This document shows, in pieces, positions 6,409-16,096 of a stretch of DNA of 64,000 nt (its first letter is position 1; each line of letters opens with the position of its first letter). Both the position numbers and the translations under genes were made by a program. The notes under the pieces were generated by a model. The model was not told the origin of the DNA. It saw nothing but the letters and a program-made list of their open reading frames with translations, and searched no databases. The stretch is from Labilibacter sediminis (lineage in GTDB: Bacteria; Bacteroidota; Bacteroidia; Bacteroidales; Marinilabiliaceae), in NCBI RefSeq assembly GCF_005877885.1, contig NZ_VCHY01000006.1, forward strand, positions 248,001-312,000, given 5' to 3'.

Positions 6409-8688
6409 ATGACGATTTCGACAAAGAGTATTTTATTAATTGTTCTTAGTTTGTTGTATTTAGGTTTAGCTCAAGCGCAAAAGCCCAATATACTTATTAT
6501 CATGTCGGATGATCAGGCTAATAGGAGTATTAGTGCTTATGGAGCAGGTATTAATAATACTCCTGGAATGGATAGGGTTGCAAATGAAGGGGCAATATTT
6601 ATGAATAGTTACTGTGCCAATTCCATTTGTCAACCAAGTAGGGCGGCTATTCTTACAGGGAAACATAGTCACAAGAATGGAGTTTTTGGCAATGGATCCA
6701 CTTATGATAATACTCAACAGCAGCTTCCGGGTATACTTCAGGATAATGGATATAAAACAGCTGTTATTGGAAAATGGCATTTAAAAGGAGAAAATCCTGG
6801 CGCCTATTTCGACCATTGGAATATCTTAACAGAAGGTGGGGGACAAGGGTACTACTATAATCCAACATTTATTTCCCATACCGGAACCAGAGAGCAAATA
6901 GAGGGTTACTCGGCAGATTTAATTACTGATCAGTCGTTGGCATGGTTAAATAGCAATAGTGCTGATCCATTTTGTTTGATGGTTCATTTTAAAGGGCCTC
7001 ATGTGACACGGATGCCTATGATCCGCAACTTAAATTTATTTGAAGGTGAGGAAATACCTGAGCCGGCTACATTGTATGATGATTATTCATCGCGTGAAAT
7101 ATATGCATCTACAGCAATAAACCGTTTGCGATTTGATATTGAAACTACTGCCTATAATTACTTTCCGGCATATGGACAATATACTTTGTCAGATTATAAG
7201 CTGTTAGAGCGTATGACCGAGGAACAGCGTATTGCATATCATTCTTATTATGACGCAGCCAATAAGGAATATGATGACCTGGTTGCAGCAGGAACTGTTG
7301 TACCGGGGCAAAAGAGTGGTAAAGCTTATGCATATCAGCGATTTATAAAAGATTACCTAAAGGTAGTTGCAGGGATAGATCAAAATGTTGAAAGAATATT
7401 GACTTACTTGGATGACAATAATTTAACAGATAATACCATTGTAATATATTGTTCAGATCAAAGTTATTTTACCGGTCAGCATGGTTATTATGAAAAACGT
7501 TTTATTTATGAGGATGGAATGAAAATGCCGCTATTGATGCGTTATCCTGGACATATTACTCCCAATACTACAGTGAACGAAATGGTTCAGAATATTGATT
7601 TTGCACCAACCTTACTCGATTATCTGGGGATTGAAATTCCTGAGGATATGCAAGGTGAGTCATTTAGAAATGTTGTAGAAGGAAATGTGCCAAGTGATTG
7701 GAGAGAATCAGTATATTATCATTATTACGATCATGGCAAACATGGTATACCTAGACATGAAGGAATAAGAACGCATCAATATAAGTTGATTAATTTTTAT
7801 ACAGATGATGCCTGGGAGTTGTATGATTTAATAGCAGATCCCGACGAAATTAGTAATTTATATAAAGATCAAGCCTATGTAGATATTATCAAAAATTTAA
7901 AGCTTGAGCTGGCCATATTAAAACGTAAGTATGAAGTTCCAGGATCAGAGGAACGAGCTGAAGATTTTGAAGGTGGAGATTATTATAACAGCAGGGCAAA
8001 GTTAAATTGGGAGGTATTAAACTCGGGAGATGTTAGCTTTTCTGTGAGAAATAACCCTCAGGTAGCAGATATAAATCAAAGTGTAAAATCTGGTAAGGTT
8101 GTAAAAAATGTTGATACAGAAGCGGCAAGTGTTGCTGTTAATCTTAACAATGAATTTTGGGATTTAACTACATCTCAAAAAGCAAGTATCCAGTTAAAAA
8201 CAACAGTTAATACAAATGTGGCATTATGTTTTTCTAAGGCTGGTAATGATAAACAGTATTTTGGGATACAAACAATAAATGATAACCAATGGCATGAATA
8301 TATTATAGATTTATCATCAATCCCTTATGACCAGTTGCAAAATACTTTTAATCAGCTTGAACTTGTTTTTGGATATAATGATAATTCTAAAACAGGGACT
8401 TTATGGTTTGATAATTTATTATTTCAAGATAATTTATCTACGGACTTAAAGCAGATATCGTATGATGAATTAATGGTTTACCCTAATCCGACGCAAGGTT
8501 TAATTTCATTTTCTATGGATAATGAAGTTAGTAAAGTAGAGGTGTTTGATATACAGGGTAACCTTATGTTAGTTCAGACAGGAAATGATATTAGAAATAT
8601 TTCTCTTCATGAATTATCCAGAGGAAATTATTTAGTGCGTGTGTGGTCAAAAGGTAACTATTCAATCGCTAAGATATGTAAGAAATAG
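6409..8688 (+). CDS. Secreted S1-type sulfatase with CBM-like domain and T9SS tail
   Basis: A 759-residue protein hydrolysing sulfate esters. It has a signal peptide (to about residue 24), then a type I sulfatase domain (about 26-515). Metal ligands are in IIMSDDQ (Asp34, Asp35); the formylglycine motif is C74-Q-P-S-R78 followed by AAILTG; GKWHLKG and YCSDQ are further landmarks. Residues about 520-680 form a beta-sandwich ending LWFDNLLF, similar to the modules in 5476 and 8942; the last 80 residues are a T9SS type A sorting domain. The catalytic half resembles the sulfatase at 54904 (shared YYNP and late VQNIDFA/MQG motifs), which looks like the N-acetylglucosamine-6-sulfatase type; substrate remains unproven. 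It has its own terminator. Confidence 0.88.
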   Translation: MTISTKSILLIVLSLLYLGLAQAQKPNILIIMSDDQANRSISAYGAGINNTPGMDRVANEGAIFMNSYCANSICQPSRAAILTGKHSHKNGVFGNGSTYDNTQQQLPGILQDNGYKTAVIGKWHLKGENPGAYFDHWNILTEGGGQGYYYNPTFISHTGTREQIEGYSADLITDQSLAWLNSNSADPFCLMVHFKGPHVTRMPMIRNLNLFEGEEIPEPATLYDDYSSREIYASTAINRLRFDIETTAYNYFPAYGQYTLSDYKLLERMTEEQRIAYHSYYDAANKEYDDLVAAGTVVPGQKSGKAYAYQRFIKDYLKVVAGIDQNVERILTYLDDNNLTDNTIVIYCSDQSYFTGQHGYYEKRFIYEDGMKMPLLMRYPGHITPNTTVNEMVQNIDFAPTLLDYLGIEIPEDMQGESFRNVVEGNVPSDWRESVYYHYYDHGKHGIPRHEGIRTHQYKLINFYTDDAWELYDLIADPDEISNLYKDQAYVDIIKNLKLELAILKRKYEVPGSEERAEDFEGGDYYNSRAKLNWEVLNSGDVSFSVRNNPQVADINQSVKSGKVVKNVDTEAASVAVNLNNEFWDLTTSQKASIQLKTTVNTNVALCFSKAGNDKQYFGIQTINDNQWHEYIIDLSSIPYDQLQNTFNQLELVFGYNDNSKTGTLWFDNLLFQDNLSTDLKQISYDELMVYPNPTQGLISFSMDNEVSKVEVFDIQGNLMLVQTGNDIRNISLHELSRGNYLVRVWSKGNYSIAKICKK

Positions 8689-8713
8689 AATTAGATTAAT
8701 AATTTAATATTAC

Positions 8714-8756
8714 ACAAAAAGAGGCGGTTAGAAATTTCTAACTGCCTCTTTTTGTA
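8714..8756 (+). terminator. Strong rho-independent terminator
   Basis: Long stem formed by AAAAAGAGGCGGTTAGAAA and its near-perfect complement with almost no loop, ending in T5. It lies 26 bp after the sulfatase stop codon and could act in both directions. Confidence 0.9.
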
Positions 8757-8814
8757 TAGAGTTTTGTTTAGGTTTAGTCTTATAATGATAACAATTATAG
8801 GCGTTTGTGGTGAT

Positions 8815-8904
8815 TGTATAGTTTTTGTATGGGTGGTTTTGGGTATTGTTCAACTTGTGTATTGGTTGTTTGATGTGAGGAAAAACTGTAATCGCATAGA
8901 TTTG
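8815..8904 (+). promoter_or_regulatory. Operator pair and -7 box of the 8942 promoter
   Basis: Two boxes, TGTATAGTTTT (8815-8825) and TGTATGGGTGG (8826-8836), are in 11-bp tandem. TAGATTTG at 8897-8904 matches the Bacteroidota -7 consensus TAnnTTTG. Box-to-minus-7 distances are 82 and 71 bp, in register with the distances at 10248 and 40350. No clear -33 element is seen, as expected for an activated promoter. Confidence 0.5.
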
Positions 8905-8941
8905 GTGTAATTAATTTATTAACACTAATTAGTATTTTATT

Positions 8942-9697
8942 ATGAAAAAAATTACCCTTTTATTAGTAATGATTGGTATTGTTACCATGGGAAATGCGCA
9001 AGATTTGAATTTTGAAACTCCCGGGACTTCTGCCACATTTACTGGCTTTGCAGGTGCAGTAGTTAGTATTGTGAATAATCCTGTGCAAAATGTAAAGAAT
9101 CCTTCATCTAAAGTTCTACAATTTACAATCCCAACAGGAACAGGAGGGGATTTATGGGCCGGTGCGTGGTCTTCACATAGTGTTACAGTGTCAGGTTCTG
9201 GGCTTGTTAGGCTTAAGGCGTATAAGCCAGTGAAGAGTGGTTTAATATTTAAATTGGAATATGCTAGTGGTAATGATCCTAATAATGAGGAGATTAGTAT
9301 GGAAAATTCTTTGGTGGATGAATGGGAAACCATAGAGTATGATTTTTCAGGAAAAGATGGAATTGTATACCCAACAATAGTGATAATGCCTGATTGGACA
9401 TCTCCAAGGTCTTCAGAAACCGTGGTGTATATTGATGATATTGAATTCTTTCCAGTAGTTACTTCTGTTTATCAGGAGGAGTTAGATGATAGTAAGGTAT
9501 ATAAATCAGGAGATAAAGTAATTTATAAGTCTACTGCCAACATTACAGAAGTGTCAGTAGTTAATATCGGAGGAAGTACAGTATTAAAAGATACGCAGTT
9601 AAATGGAGAGCTGAACATTTCTTCATTGCAAAAAGGAGTGTATTTAGTTGTGTTAAAATCAGGTAAAACAAGCAGTGCATTTAAGATTGTAAAGTAG
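8942..9697 (+). CDS. Secreted T9SS protein with carbohydrate-binding-like beta-sandwich (second copy)
   Basis: A 251-residue protein with a signal peptide (ends GNA-Q at about residue 20). Residues 21-170 form the same module as in 5476: it starts DLNFE, has VVSIVNNPVQN...SSKVLQF and ends VYIDDIEFF. A GAW motif (about residue 75) is shared with the first module of the 32147 sulfatase (WAGAWAS). The C-terminal 75 residues are a T9SS type A sorting domain (KGVYLVVLKSG...FKIVK). It is monocistronic with its own operators and a terminator. A role in polysaccharide binding at the cell surface or outside is inferred; no enzyme motif is seen. Confidence 0.75.
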   Translation: MKKITLLLVMIGIVTMGNAQDLNFETPGTSATFTGFAGAVVSIVNNPVQNVKNPSSKVLQFTIPTGTGGDLWAGAWSSHSVTVSGSGLVRLKAYKPVKSGLIFKLEYASGNDPNNEEISMENSLVDEWETIEYDFSGKDGIVYPTIVIMPDWTSPRSSETVVYIDDIEFFPVVTSVYQEELDDSKVYKSGDKVIYKSTANITEVSVVNIGGSTVLKDTQLNGELNISSLQKGVYLVVLKSGKTSSAFKIVK

Positions 9698-9716
9698 TGC
9701 ATAGTATTTTTTTGTG

Positions 9717-9749
9717 TCCCGCATTTCTCTGAGATTTGCGGGATTTTTT
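9717..9749 (+). terminator. Rho-independent terminator
   Basis: TCCCGCA...TGCGGGA stem, two internal mismatches, then T6; starts 20 bp after the stop of the 8942 gene. The remainder of the gap to 10248 holds no gene. Confidence 0.85.
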
Positions 9750-10115
9750 ATGCCTTTTTCAAAGTCCTTCAGGATAACAGCACATGCTTATATTATAATG
9801 GATACAACGTTTAAGCCTTAAAGGTTTACTTCATGTGTTTAATTGATAAGAAAAAGTCTTTAATTTTTAGTATTTTAAGTTACGCGGTATTAATGCTAAC
9901 AAGATTCCTTTTTAGTTGGTTTTAATTCCTTTTTATGTGTTGTTATAAAAGAAATACCTGACCTGACTTTAAATTAATAATCTTAAAACATGTTTAAATA
10001 TTCCTATATATCCAAGGTATACCCTGTGTAATTACAAAAAAAAATGCAAATGCTGCATGATTTTATTTAAGTAAAGTGAAATTTTGAGGTGTTGTAATGG
10101 ATTTTAAGACAGTGT

Positions 10116-10216
10116 CTTATGGAGGTTGTATGGTTGGGATTGAGGTGTGTTTTTAGCTTGTGCAATTTGAGTTGTGGCCACTTAATCTTTATTAACAGTT
10201 AAGAACAATAATTTTG
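10116..10216 (+). promoter_or_regulatory. Operator and -7 box upstream of the first SusC gene
   Basis: TGTATGGTTGG at 10127-10137 is preceded (10116, CTTATGGAGGT) and followed (10138) by weaker 11-bp units. TAATTTTG at 10209-10216 fits the TAnnTTTG -7 box, 82 bp downstream of the best unit, the same spacing as at 8942. The leader from there to the ATG is about 30 bp. Confidence 0.45.
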
Positions 10217-10247
10217 AATTGAAGAATTTTAATAAACTATTGTAACT

Positions 10248-13200
10248 ATGAAAAAAACGCTATTTGTAATTCTATTGGGAATTATGCAGTGTACGTTTCT
10301 TTTAGCACAGGAGCAAATGACTGTGCAAGGTAAAGTAACAGATTCCAGTAATGAGGGAATACCTGGTGTTTCTGTTGTGATAAAAGGAACTACACAAGGA
10401 ACAATAACAGATTTTGAAGGTAACTATTCAATTAGTGCTTTGTCAGATGCAATGCTAATTTTTAGCTTTATTGGTTATGAAAGTCAGGAAGTACCTGTAA
10501 ATAGTCAATCAGCAATTAATGTAATTCTGCAGGAATCGACAGAGTCATTAGATGAAGTTGTAGTTGTAGGGTATGGATCTCAAAAGGTTAAAGACCTTAC
10601 TTCAGCAATTACTACCGTTGCTTCTGAAGAATTAGCTAAAACTCCAGCTGCTACAGCTATGCAGGCTTTGCAAGGTAAAGTAGGAGGTATGCAGGTGGTA
10701 AGTTCTGGACAACCGGGTAACCAACCAACAGTAAGAGTTAGAGGTATTGGTTCTTTTCAATCTGCTGGACAAAATCCTTTATATGTGGTCGATGGGATGT
10801 TTTATGATAATATTGATTTTTTAAATATCTCTGAGATTGAATCTATTTCTGTATTAAAAGATGCATCGGCAGCTGCCATATATGGTGTAAGGGCTGCTAA
10901 TGGGGTAATCTTAATTGAGACAAAATCAGGTCAACAAGGAAAAACTGAAATAGAGTATGATGGCTACTATGGTTACCAGGTGGCACAAAATGTGCTTAAA
11001 ATGGCCAATGCCGAGCAATTCACAAATATGGCTTTGGAATCAGGTTCTGCTGTGGATTATGATTTTGTTTTAAACGCCATGCAAAAATATGGACGTAGTA
11101 GAGTTAATCCCAACGTTCCAAATGTAAATACCGACTGGTATAATGAAATTTTACGCCCGGCTCCTATTCAAAATCATAGCCTTAGTGCTCGAGGGGGTAG
11201 CGAAAAGATGACTTATGCTTTAGGAACGAGTTATTTTAAGCAAGATGGGATAATGGATGTGGAAAACTATTATGAAAGGTTTAATCTCACAGCTAAAATA
11301 GATGCTAAAGCGGGTGACCGTTTGTCTTATGGTGGAAACATAATTTTTAGTAATGCCATAAAAAAAGATCCAAATAACGATGCCTGGAAACAAGCATATC
11401 TAGCGGTACCAATATTACCAGTATACGATGAAGATTACAAAGGTATTTCTACTCCTGACAATTTTGCAGATGCTAAATTGTTAGGCTATAGAGGTCATCA
11501 AAATCCATTTCCAACGATGTTGTATAATGACAAGAAGATGGATATAATGAAGGTAAATGCCAATTTTTACGCTAAAATCGATCTAATTCCTTCAAAATTA
11601 TCTTTTAAAACTTCATACAACCATGCATACACTGCACTGAATAGTCGAGATGTTAATTTTCCATTTTATATGAATGACAATTGGTTTAGGGAGTTCTATA
11701 CTGAAGGAGAAGAAGAGGCTACAGCTTATAGGTCAGATTTTGTTAAAGTAAAAAAGGAAAACAAAACCTACTCAAATAAAATCTGGGATAATGTACTAAC
11801 ATATACAGATAATTTTGGTGCGCATAATATTAGTGTGATGGCTGGGTCATCATACCGACAAGAGTATAGTCATAATTTATGGGGCTCAGCAGAGGATATA
11901 CCAGCAGAAGAAGAGCAATATTGGTATATTGATGCAGGTCAAAATAAAGACTCTCACTTAACAGGTGATGGAGGAGCTAAGTACTACGGTCAATCTTACT
12001 TTAGTCGTTTATCGTACAATTTTAATAGCAAGTACATGTTGTATGCGACAATGCGTGCTGATGGTAGTAATAAATTTGAAAATACCTGGGCTTACTTCCC
12101 GGCAGTAGGTGCTGGATGGGTGTTATCGGAGGAAAACTTTTTGCAAAATGTTAGCGCTTTAGATTTTCTTAAATTAAGATTTGGTTGGGGACAGTTGGGT
12201 AATGATAAAATACCTCGTTCCGATGGTTCCGCTGCTACACAAATTAATTATGTAGCCCTTAATGATCAGCGTGTTTCGGGTACAGTAACCACAAACAATA
12301 TAAATGTTTTACGTTGGGAAGTTACTGAAGAAACAAACATAGGTTTGAGTGCCAATATGTTTAATAATCGTTTGGATATTGAGGCTGATTATTATGTGCG
12401 AGATACAAAAGATGCAGCTATTTATGTTAATACACCTGTTATAATGGGTGGCGGATTAAAGAGTGCTGGTGTTATTCGTAATTCAGGATTTGAATTAGCA
12501 TTAAGTTGGGATGATAACATTACTAGTGATCTAAGTTATGTTGTTGGAGCCACCTTATCAACCAATAAAAATGAAGTACGCGAATTGTATGGTCAGGATT
12601 ATATTGATGGAGGTTCTGCTGAATTTCGTCAACGTACAATTGTAGGAGAACCTTTATTGGCTTTCTATGGTTGGGAAACTGCTGGTGTTTATCAAAATAT
12701 GGATGAAATAAATGCCGACCCCATTGCTTTAGCCAATGGACTTGAACCAGGTGATTTCAAATATAAGGATCAGCAGTCTGAAGGAGAAGAAGGGTATGGT
12801 GTTATTGATGATAACGACCGTGTAGTGTTAGGTTCTTATTTCCCTACTTTAATGTATGGTGCTAACCTAGGTCTTAGATATAAAAACCTTCAGTTTACAA
12901 CCAATATTATGGGACAAACAGGTAATAAGATCCTAAATCGCAAAAGAGGAGAAGTTATTTGGACCAACGATACAAACTGGGATGCTGATTTAGCGACTAA
13001 CCGTTGGCACGGTGAAGGAACTTCTAACAAATACCCTTCATCAAAAGGGCTCAGAAAATCATGGAATCAAAAAATGAGCGATTACCTGGTTGAGGATGGT
13101 TCTTTCTTTAGAATCCAAAATATTCAGTTGGCTTATACGCTTTCAAATAAGGAGGTACTAGGAATTGAGATGCCGGCTACACGTATTTCATTTACAGCAG

Positions 13201-13319
13201 AGCGACCATTAACAATGTTTAGTTACAATGGATTTAGTCCAGAAGTAAATAATGGTGTAGACAACAAAGTACACCCTATTCCAGCTATTTACACTGTTGG
13301 CTTAAATGTTAAATTTTAA
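10248..13319 (+). CDS. susC: SusC-family TonB-dependent outer-membrane oligosaccharide transporter (pair 1)
   Basis: A 1023-residue outer-membrane barrel that imports oligosaccharides with TonB energy. It has a signal peptide (to about residue 21), then a carboxypeptidase D regulatory-like domain (about 24-100, VQGKVTDSSNEGIPGVSV), the TonB-box-like SLDEVVVVGYG (about 100-111), a plug domain with LYVVDGMFYD and VLKDASAAAIYGVRAANGVILIE, and a C-terminal beta-barrel ending in VGLNVKF (terminal Phe). Length is normal for SusC. The SusD partner follows directly, and the gene lies behind a candidate TGTATRGG-controlled promoter. It is likely expressed together with the following lipoprotein and GH144 genes. 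Confidence 0.95.
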   Translation: MKKTLFVILLGIMQCTFLLAQEQMTVQGKVTDSSNEGIPGVSVVIKGTTQGTITDFEGNYSISALSDAMLIFSFIGYESQEVPVNSQSAINVILQESTESLDEVVVVGYGSQKVKDLTSAITTVASEELAKTPAATAMQALQGKVGGMQVVSSGQPGNQPTVRVRGIGSFQSAGQNPLYVVDGMFYDNIDFLNISEIESISVLKDASAAAIYGVRAANGVILIETKSGQQGKTEIEYDGYYGYQVAQNVLKMANAEQFTNMALESGSAVDYDFVLNAMQKYGRSRVNPNVPNVNTDWYNEILRPAPIQNHSLSARGGSEKMTYALGTSYFKQDGIMDVENYYERFNLTAKIDAKAGDRLSYGGNIIFSNAIKKDPNNDAWKQAYLAVPILPVYDEDYKGISTPDNFADAKLLGYRGHQNPFPTMLYNDKKMDIMKVNANFYAKIDLIPSKLSFKTSYNHAYTALNSRDVNFPFYMNDNWFREFYTEGEEEATAYRSDFVKVKKENKTYSNKIWDNVLTYTDNFGAHNISVMAGSSYRQEYSHNLWGSAEDIPAEEEQYWYIDAGQNKDSHLTGDGGAKYYGQSYFSRLSYNFNSKYMLYATMRADGSNKFENTWAYFPAVGAGWVLSEENFLQNVSALDFLKLRFGWGQLGNDKIPRSDGSAATQINYVALNDQRVSGTVTTNNINVLRWEVTEETNIGLSANMFNNRLDIEADYYVRDTKDAAIYVNTPVIMGGGLKSAGVIRNSGFELALSWDDNITSDLSYVVGATLSTNKNEVRELYGQDYIDGGSAEFRQRTIVGEPLLAFYGWETAGVYQNMDEINADPIALANGLEPGDFKYKDQQSEGEEGYGVIDDNDRVVLGSYFPTLMYGANLGLRYKNLQFTTNIMGQTGNKILNRKRGEVIWTNDTNWDADLATNRWHGEGTSNKYPSSKGLRKSWNQKMSDYLVEDGSFFRIQNIQLAYTLSNKEVLGIEMPATRISFTAERPLTMFSYNGFSPEVNNGVDNKVHPIPAIYTVGLNVKF

Positions 13320-13337
13320 TTGCTTAATAAGAATAAT

Positions 13338-14909
13338 ATGAAATTAAATAAAAATCATATAACAAAATTTTTGGCTATAACCTTTGTGGTTTTTTCAATT
13401 ACAGCTTGCCATGATGTGTTAGATGAGCCATTTGAAAATAGAGTGCCAACAGAAGGGGTTGATTATACTGTTGCACAAGATATGATCTTGCCATTGTATG
13501 GTGCTTATTCTCAATTTTATCAAAAAAGAGGTTGGGAAGGTATTCCTTTACTTTCTGTTAGAGGTGATGATGTCAATGCCGGAGGGTATGGTGATGCACA
13601 ACCCTTTTTTATGACTGACAGGTATGTTTATGATCAGGGGTATTGGATGTATAATTCATTATGGGGATTAGAATATACCACTATTTTTCGCATGTTTGAT
13701 GCGGTTGAACAAATTGAATTATATAGAGAGAATTCAGGAAACCCAAATGCTGATCAGTATATTGCCGAAACCAAAGTATTAAAAGGTTGGTTATTGCGTA
13801 ATCTGGCACGTACATGGGGGGATATTTTAATTCCCAAAACGTCAGACCCGGCCGATATGCTTGTTGCTGAAGTTTCATCTTATGATGAAGTAATGCTGTA
13901 TATATCAGATTTAATGGATGAAGCTATTGATGATTTACCGGATATGCATCCAAATCAACGAACTGATGTAGCCGGAGGTGTTACTAAATATGCAGCGCTG
14001 GCTTTAAAAGCAATGGTTAATCTGGAGCTAAAAAACTTTCAGAAAGTAGCAGATGCAACTTCTCAAATAATCAAGTCCAATAAATTTTCATTGTATTCGG
14101 ATTACTATGAGTTATTTAAAAAAGATGGTGAGCTATGTTCTGAAAACATATTTGAGTTGCAGTTTTCGGATTATGGGCAAAGCTCAGGTCCTCAAGAGTC
14201 TTATCTTTTCGCTTTTTATGGTACGCAAAACTGGACACCTAAAGTTGAAGGAGCAAAAAGTGGTTGGGGCTTTTGGGAACCAAGTATTAAATGGATTAAG
14301 TTTATGCTTGACCGCGGTGAAAATGAGCGTTTACAAACAAGTGTATTATTCACCAACAAAGGTATTAACAAAATTAAGGAAGATCCTAACTATTCATCTT
14401 TGCCTGCTTGGATAAGCAGCACGACTCCATCTGGTGATATTATTAATGATTATCCTCGTGGTAATTTCGGTAGTGGTAAACATTATTTACCATCAGATCA
14501 GTTAACTCCTGGACGCACTAATTACGGTAATGGAAAGAACTATACATTAATCAGATATGCTGAAATTCTTTTAATACATGCCGAAGCTTTAACACAAGGA
14601 GCTACCAGTACAGAGATGTCAGCTGATGAGGCTGTTAATTTAGTACGAAGTAGAGCAAGTTTAACTCCTATTAGTGGAGTTAGTCTTGAACAAGTTCTTG
14701 ATGAAAAGTTTGCAGAATTAGCTATGGAATTTGGATCGCGTTATTACGATATGGTAAGGTATGAAAAGTATGACGAATTAAGCTATAGTGATCGATATGA
14801 TGAATCTGATGGCGTTCGTGAGTTTAATGCTGAAAAAGTGTTTTTACCATACCCATTAGCTCAATTAGATCAATTACCAAATCTAAGAGCGCATGCAAAT
14901 GGTAAGTAG
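13338..14909 (+). CDS. susD: SusD-family surface glycan-binding lipoprotein (pair 1)
   Basis: A 523-residue lipoprotein that caps the SusC barrel and captures glycan at the cell surface. The ATG at 13338 was chosen over a TTG at 13320 because it gives a clean lipoprotein signal (lipobox ITAC, Cys at about residue 24, followed by HDVLDEP). Helical tetratricopeptide-like SusD features include YTLIRYAEILLIHAEAL, VRSRASL and the late SRYYDMVRYE region typical of the RagB/SusD C-terminus. It begins 18 bp after susC. The binding specificity cannot be read from the sequence. Confidence 0.94.
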   Translation: MKLNKNHITKFLAITFVVFSITACHDVLDEPFENRVPTEGVDYTVAQDMILPLYGAYSQFYQKRGWEGIPLLSVRGDDVNAGGYGDAQPFFMTDRYVYDQGYWMYNSLWGLEYTTIFRMFDAVEQIELYRENSGNPNADQYIAETKVLKGWLLRNLARTWGDILIPKTSDPADMLVAEVSSYDEVMLYISDLMDEAIDDLPDMHPNQRTDVAGGVTKYAALALKAMVNLELKNFQKVADATSQIIKSNKFSLYSDYYELFKKDGELCSENIFELQFSDYGQSSGPQESYLFAFYGTQNWTPKVEGAKSGWGFWEPSIKWIKFMLDRGENERLQTSVLFTNKGINKIKEDPNYSSLPAWISSTTPSGDIINDYPRGNFGSGKHYLPSDQLTPGRTNYGNGKNYTLIRYAEILLIHAEALTQGATSTEMSADEAVNLVRSRASLTPISGVSLEQVLDEKFAELAMEFGSRYYDMVRYEKYDELSYSDRYDESDGVREFNAEKVFLPYPLAQLDQLPNLRAHANGK

Positions 14910-14940
14910 TAGTTATGGTCATATATTAAATAAGAGTAAG

Positions 14941-16020
14941 ATGAAACTATTTAAGAATTTATTATACAGTGTTACAATTATTTTAATGCTGCAATCATGT
15001 AATGAAGGCATTGATTCAATTACACCGGTTGAACCTGGTCCAGATGAATTAGCACCTACTGTATCTATTAGTTCACCAGAAGATGGGGACCAGCTCATTG
15101 TCGCTGCTAGTGCTGGTGTACCCATTAAACTTGAGGCAATCGATGATATTGAATTAGAATCAGTATCAATCATAATAAATGATGAAGAGGCAGATCAAGT
15201 GATAGACTTTAGAGATTACCGCAGATATGCTCCACTTCAAGGTCATTTTTTAGATTTAGAGGCAGGAGAATATACAATGCAGATTACTGCAAATGACAAA
15301 TCAGGCAAAAGTGTTACCTCGGATTTAATCAGTTTCAGTGTTGTTAAAATGGGAGATTTTGAACCATTATTCGGTGAGTCATTTTATATGAGTTTTCAGA
15401 ATCACTTTTTAGATCATGCAACAGTTGAAAGTGCACAAATATCCGGTTTCCCAGGTTTTGAAGCGAATGGAGTAGTAGGAGCTGCTTATCAGGGAGCTAC
15501 AGATTCATACCTTTCTTTTCCAGTTGCGGATGTATTGGAAGGAACTGAGATAAGTGCGGCTTTCTGGTATAATATTGCTCAGCAAGGACGTTCTGGAATA
15601 TTGTCAGCAAGCCCTACAGGTAGTAATAATAACCGTGTTGCTGGTTTCAGGTTATTCCGTGAAGGAGGAGATGATGCACAAACTATTAAGCTTAATGTAG
15701 GAAATGGAGATTATGACCAATGGTTTGATGGAGGAGCTGCTGCTACGGTTAACCCTATGGTAACAGATTGGATACACGTTGCTATATCAATATCCGGATC
15801 AGAAGCTGTAGTATATATCGATGGTGAAATTGCTGCCCAAGGACCTCTGGATGCACCTATTAGCTGGAACAATTGCGAAGATCTTTACATTGCTTCCGGT
15901 GGCCCGCATTTTAGTAGCTGGGGGCATGCGTATGATCTGAGTCAATATGACGAATTAAGATTATTCAAGAAAGCGCTCAGTCAGGATGAGGTAAAATCCA
16001 TTATTGCTGCTGAGGAATAA
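14941..16020 (+). CDS. Surface lipoprotein with Ig-like and LamG/concanavalin-type lectin domains
   Basis: A 359-residue lipoprotein (lipobox LQSC near residue 20) whose ATG at 14941 starts a proper signal; the frame's upstream start at 14893 would overlap susD and lacks one. Residues about 35-135 look like an Ig-like domain (PTVSISSPEDGDQL, with YTMQITANDKSGKSV). Residues 140-355 form a laminin-G-like jelly roll, with the motif WIHVAISISGSEAVVYIDGEIAAQG and the ending YDELRLFKKALSQDEV typical of LamG/Laminin_G_3 proteins. Its position after SusC/D is where surface glycan-binding proteins sit, so it probably supplies extra substrate binding. Confidence 0.85.
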   Translation: MKLFKNLLYSVTIILMLQSCNEGIDSITPVEPGPDELAPTVSISSPEDGDQLIVAASAGVPIKLEAIDDIELESVSIIINDEEADQVIDFRDYRRYAPLQGHFLDLEAGEYTMQITANDKSGKSVTSDLISFSVVKMGDFEPLFGESFYMSFQNHFLDHATVESAQISGFPGFEANGVVGAAYQGATDSYLSFPVADVLEGTEISAAFWYNIAQQGRSGILSASPTGSNNNRVAGFRLFREGGDDAQTIKLNVGNGDYDQWFDGGAAATVNPMVTDWIHVAISISGSEAVVYIDGEIAAQGPLDAPISWNNCEDLYIASGGPHFSSWGHAYDLSQYDELRLFKKALSQDEVKSIIAAEE

Positions 16021-16096
16021 CATATACATAACAACAATACTATATTAAATAAAGGCTGTCTTGTTTCGACGAGATGGCCTTATTAAACTGCTTATT

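Noticed and set aside
16053-16080. AAGGC...GCCTT hairpin before the 16097 gene as an attenuator
   Set aside because: The stem has several mismatches and no T-run, so support is too weak to annotate.
16061-16096. TTG start upstream of the 16097 gene
   Set aside because: It adds 12 charged residues before a complete lipoprotein signal; ATG 16097 is the better start. The same reasoning moved starts to 13338, 14941, 30411, 39779 and 58899.
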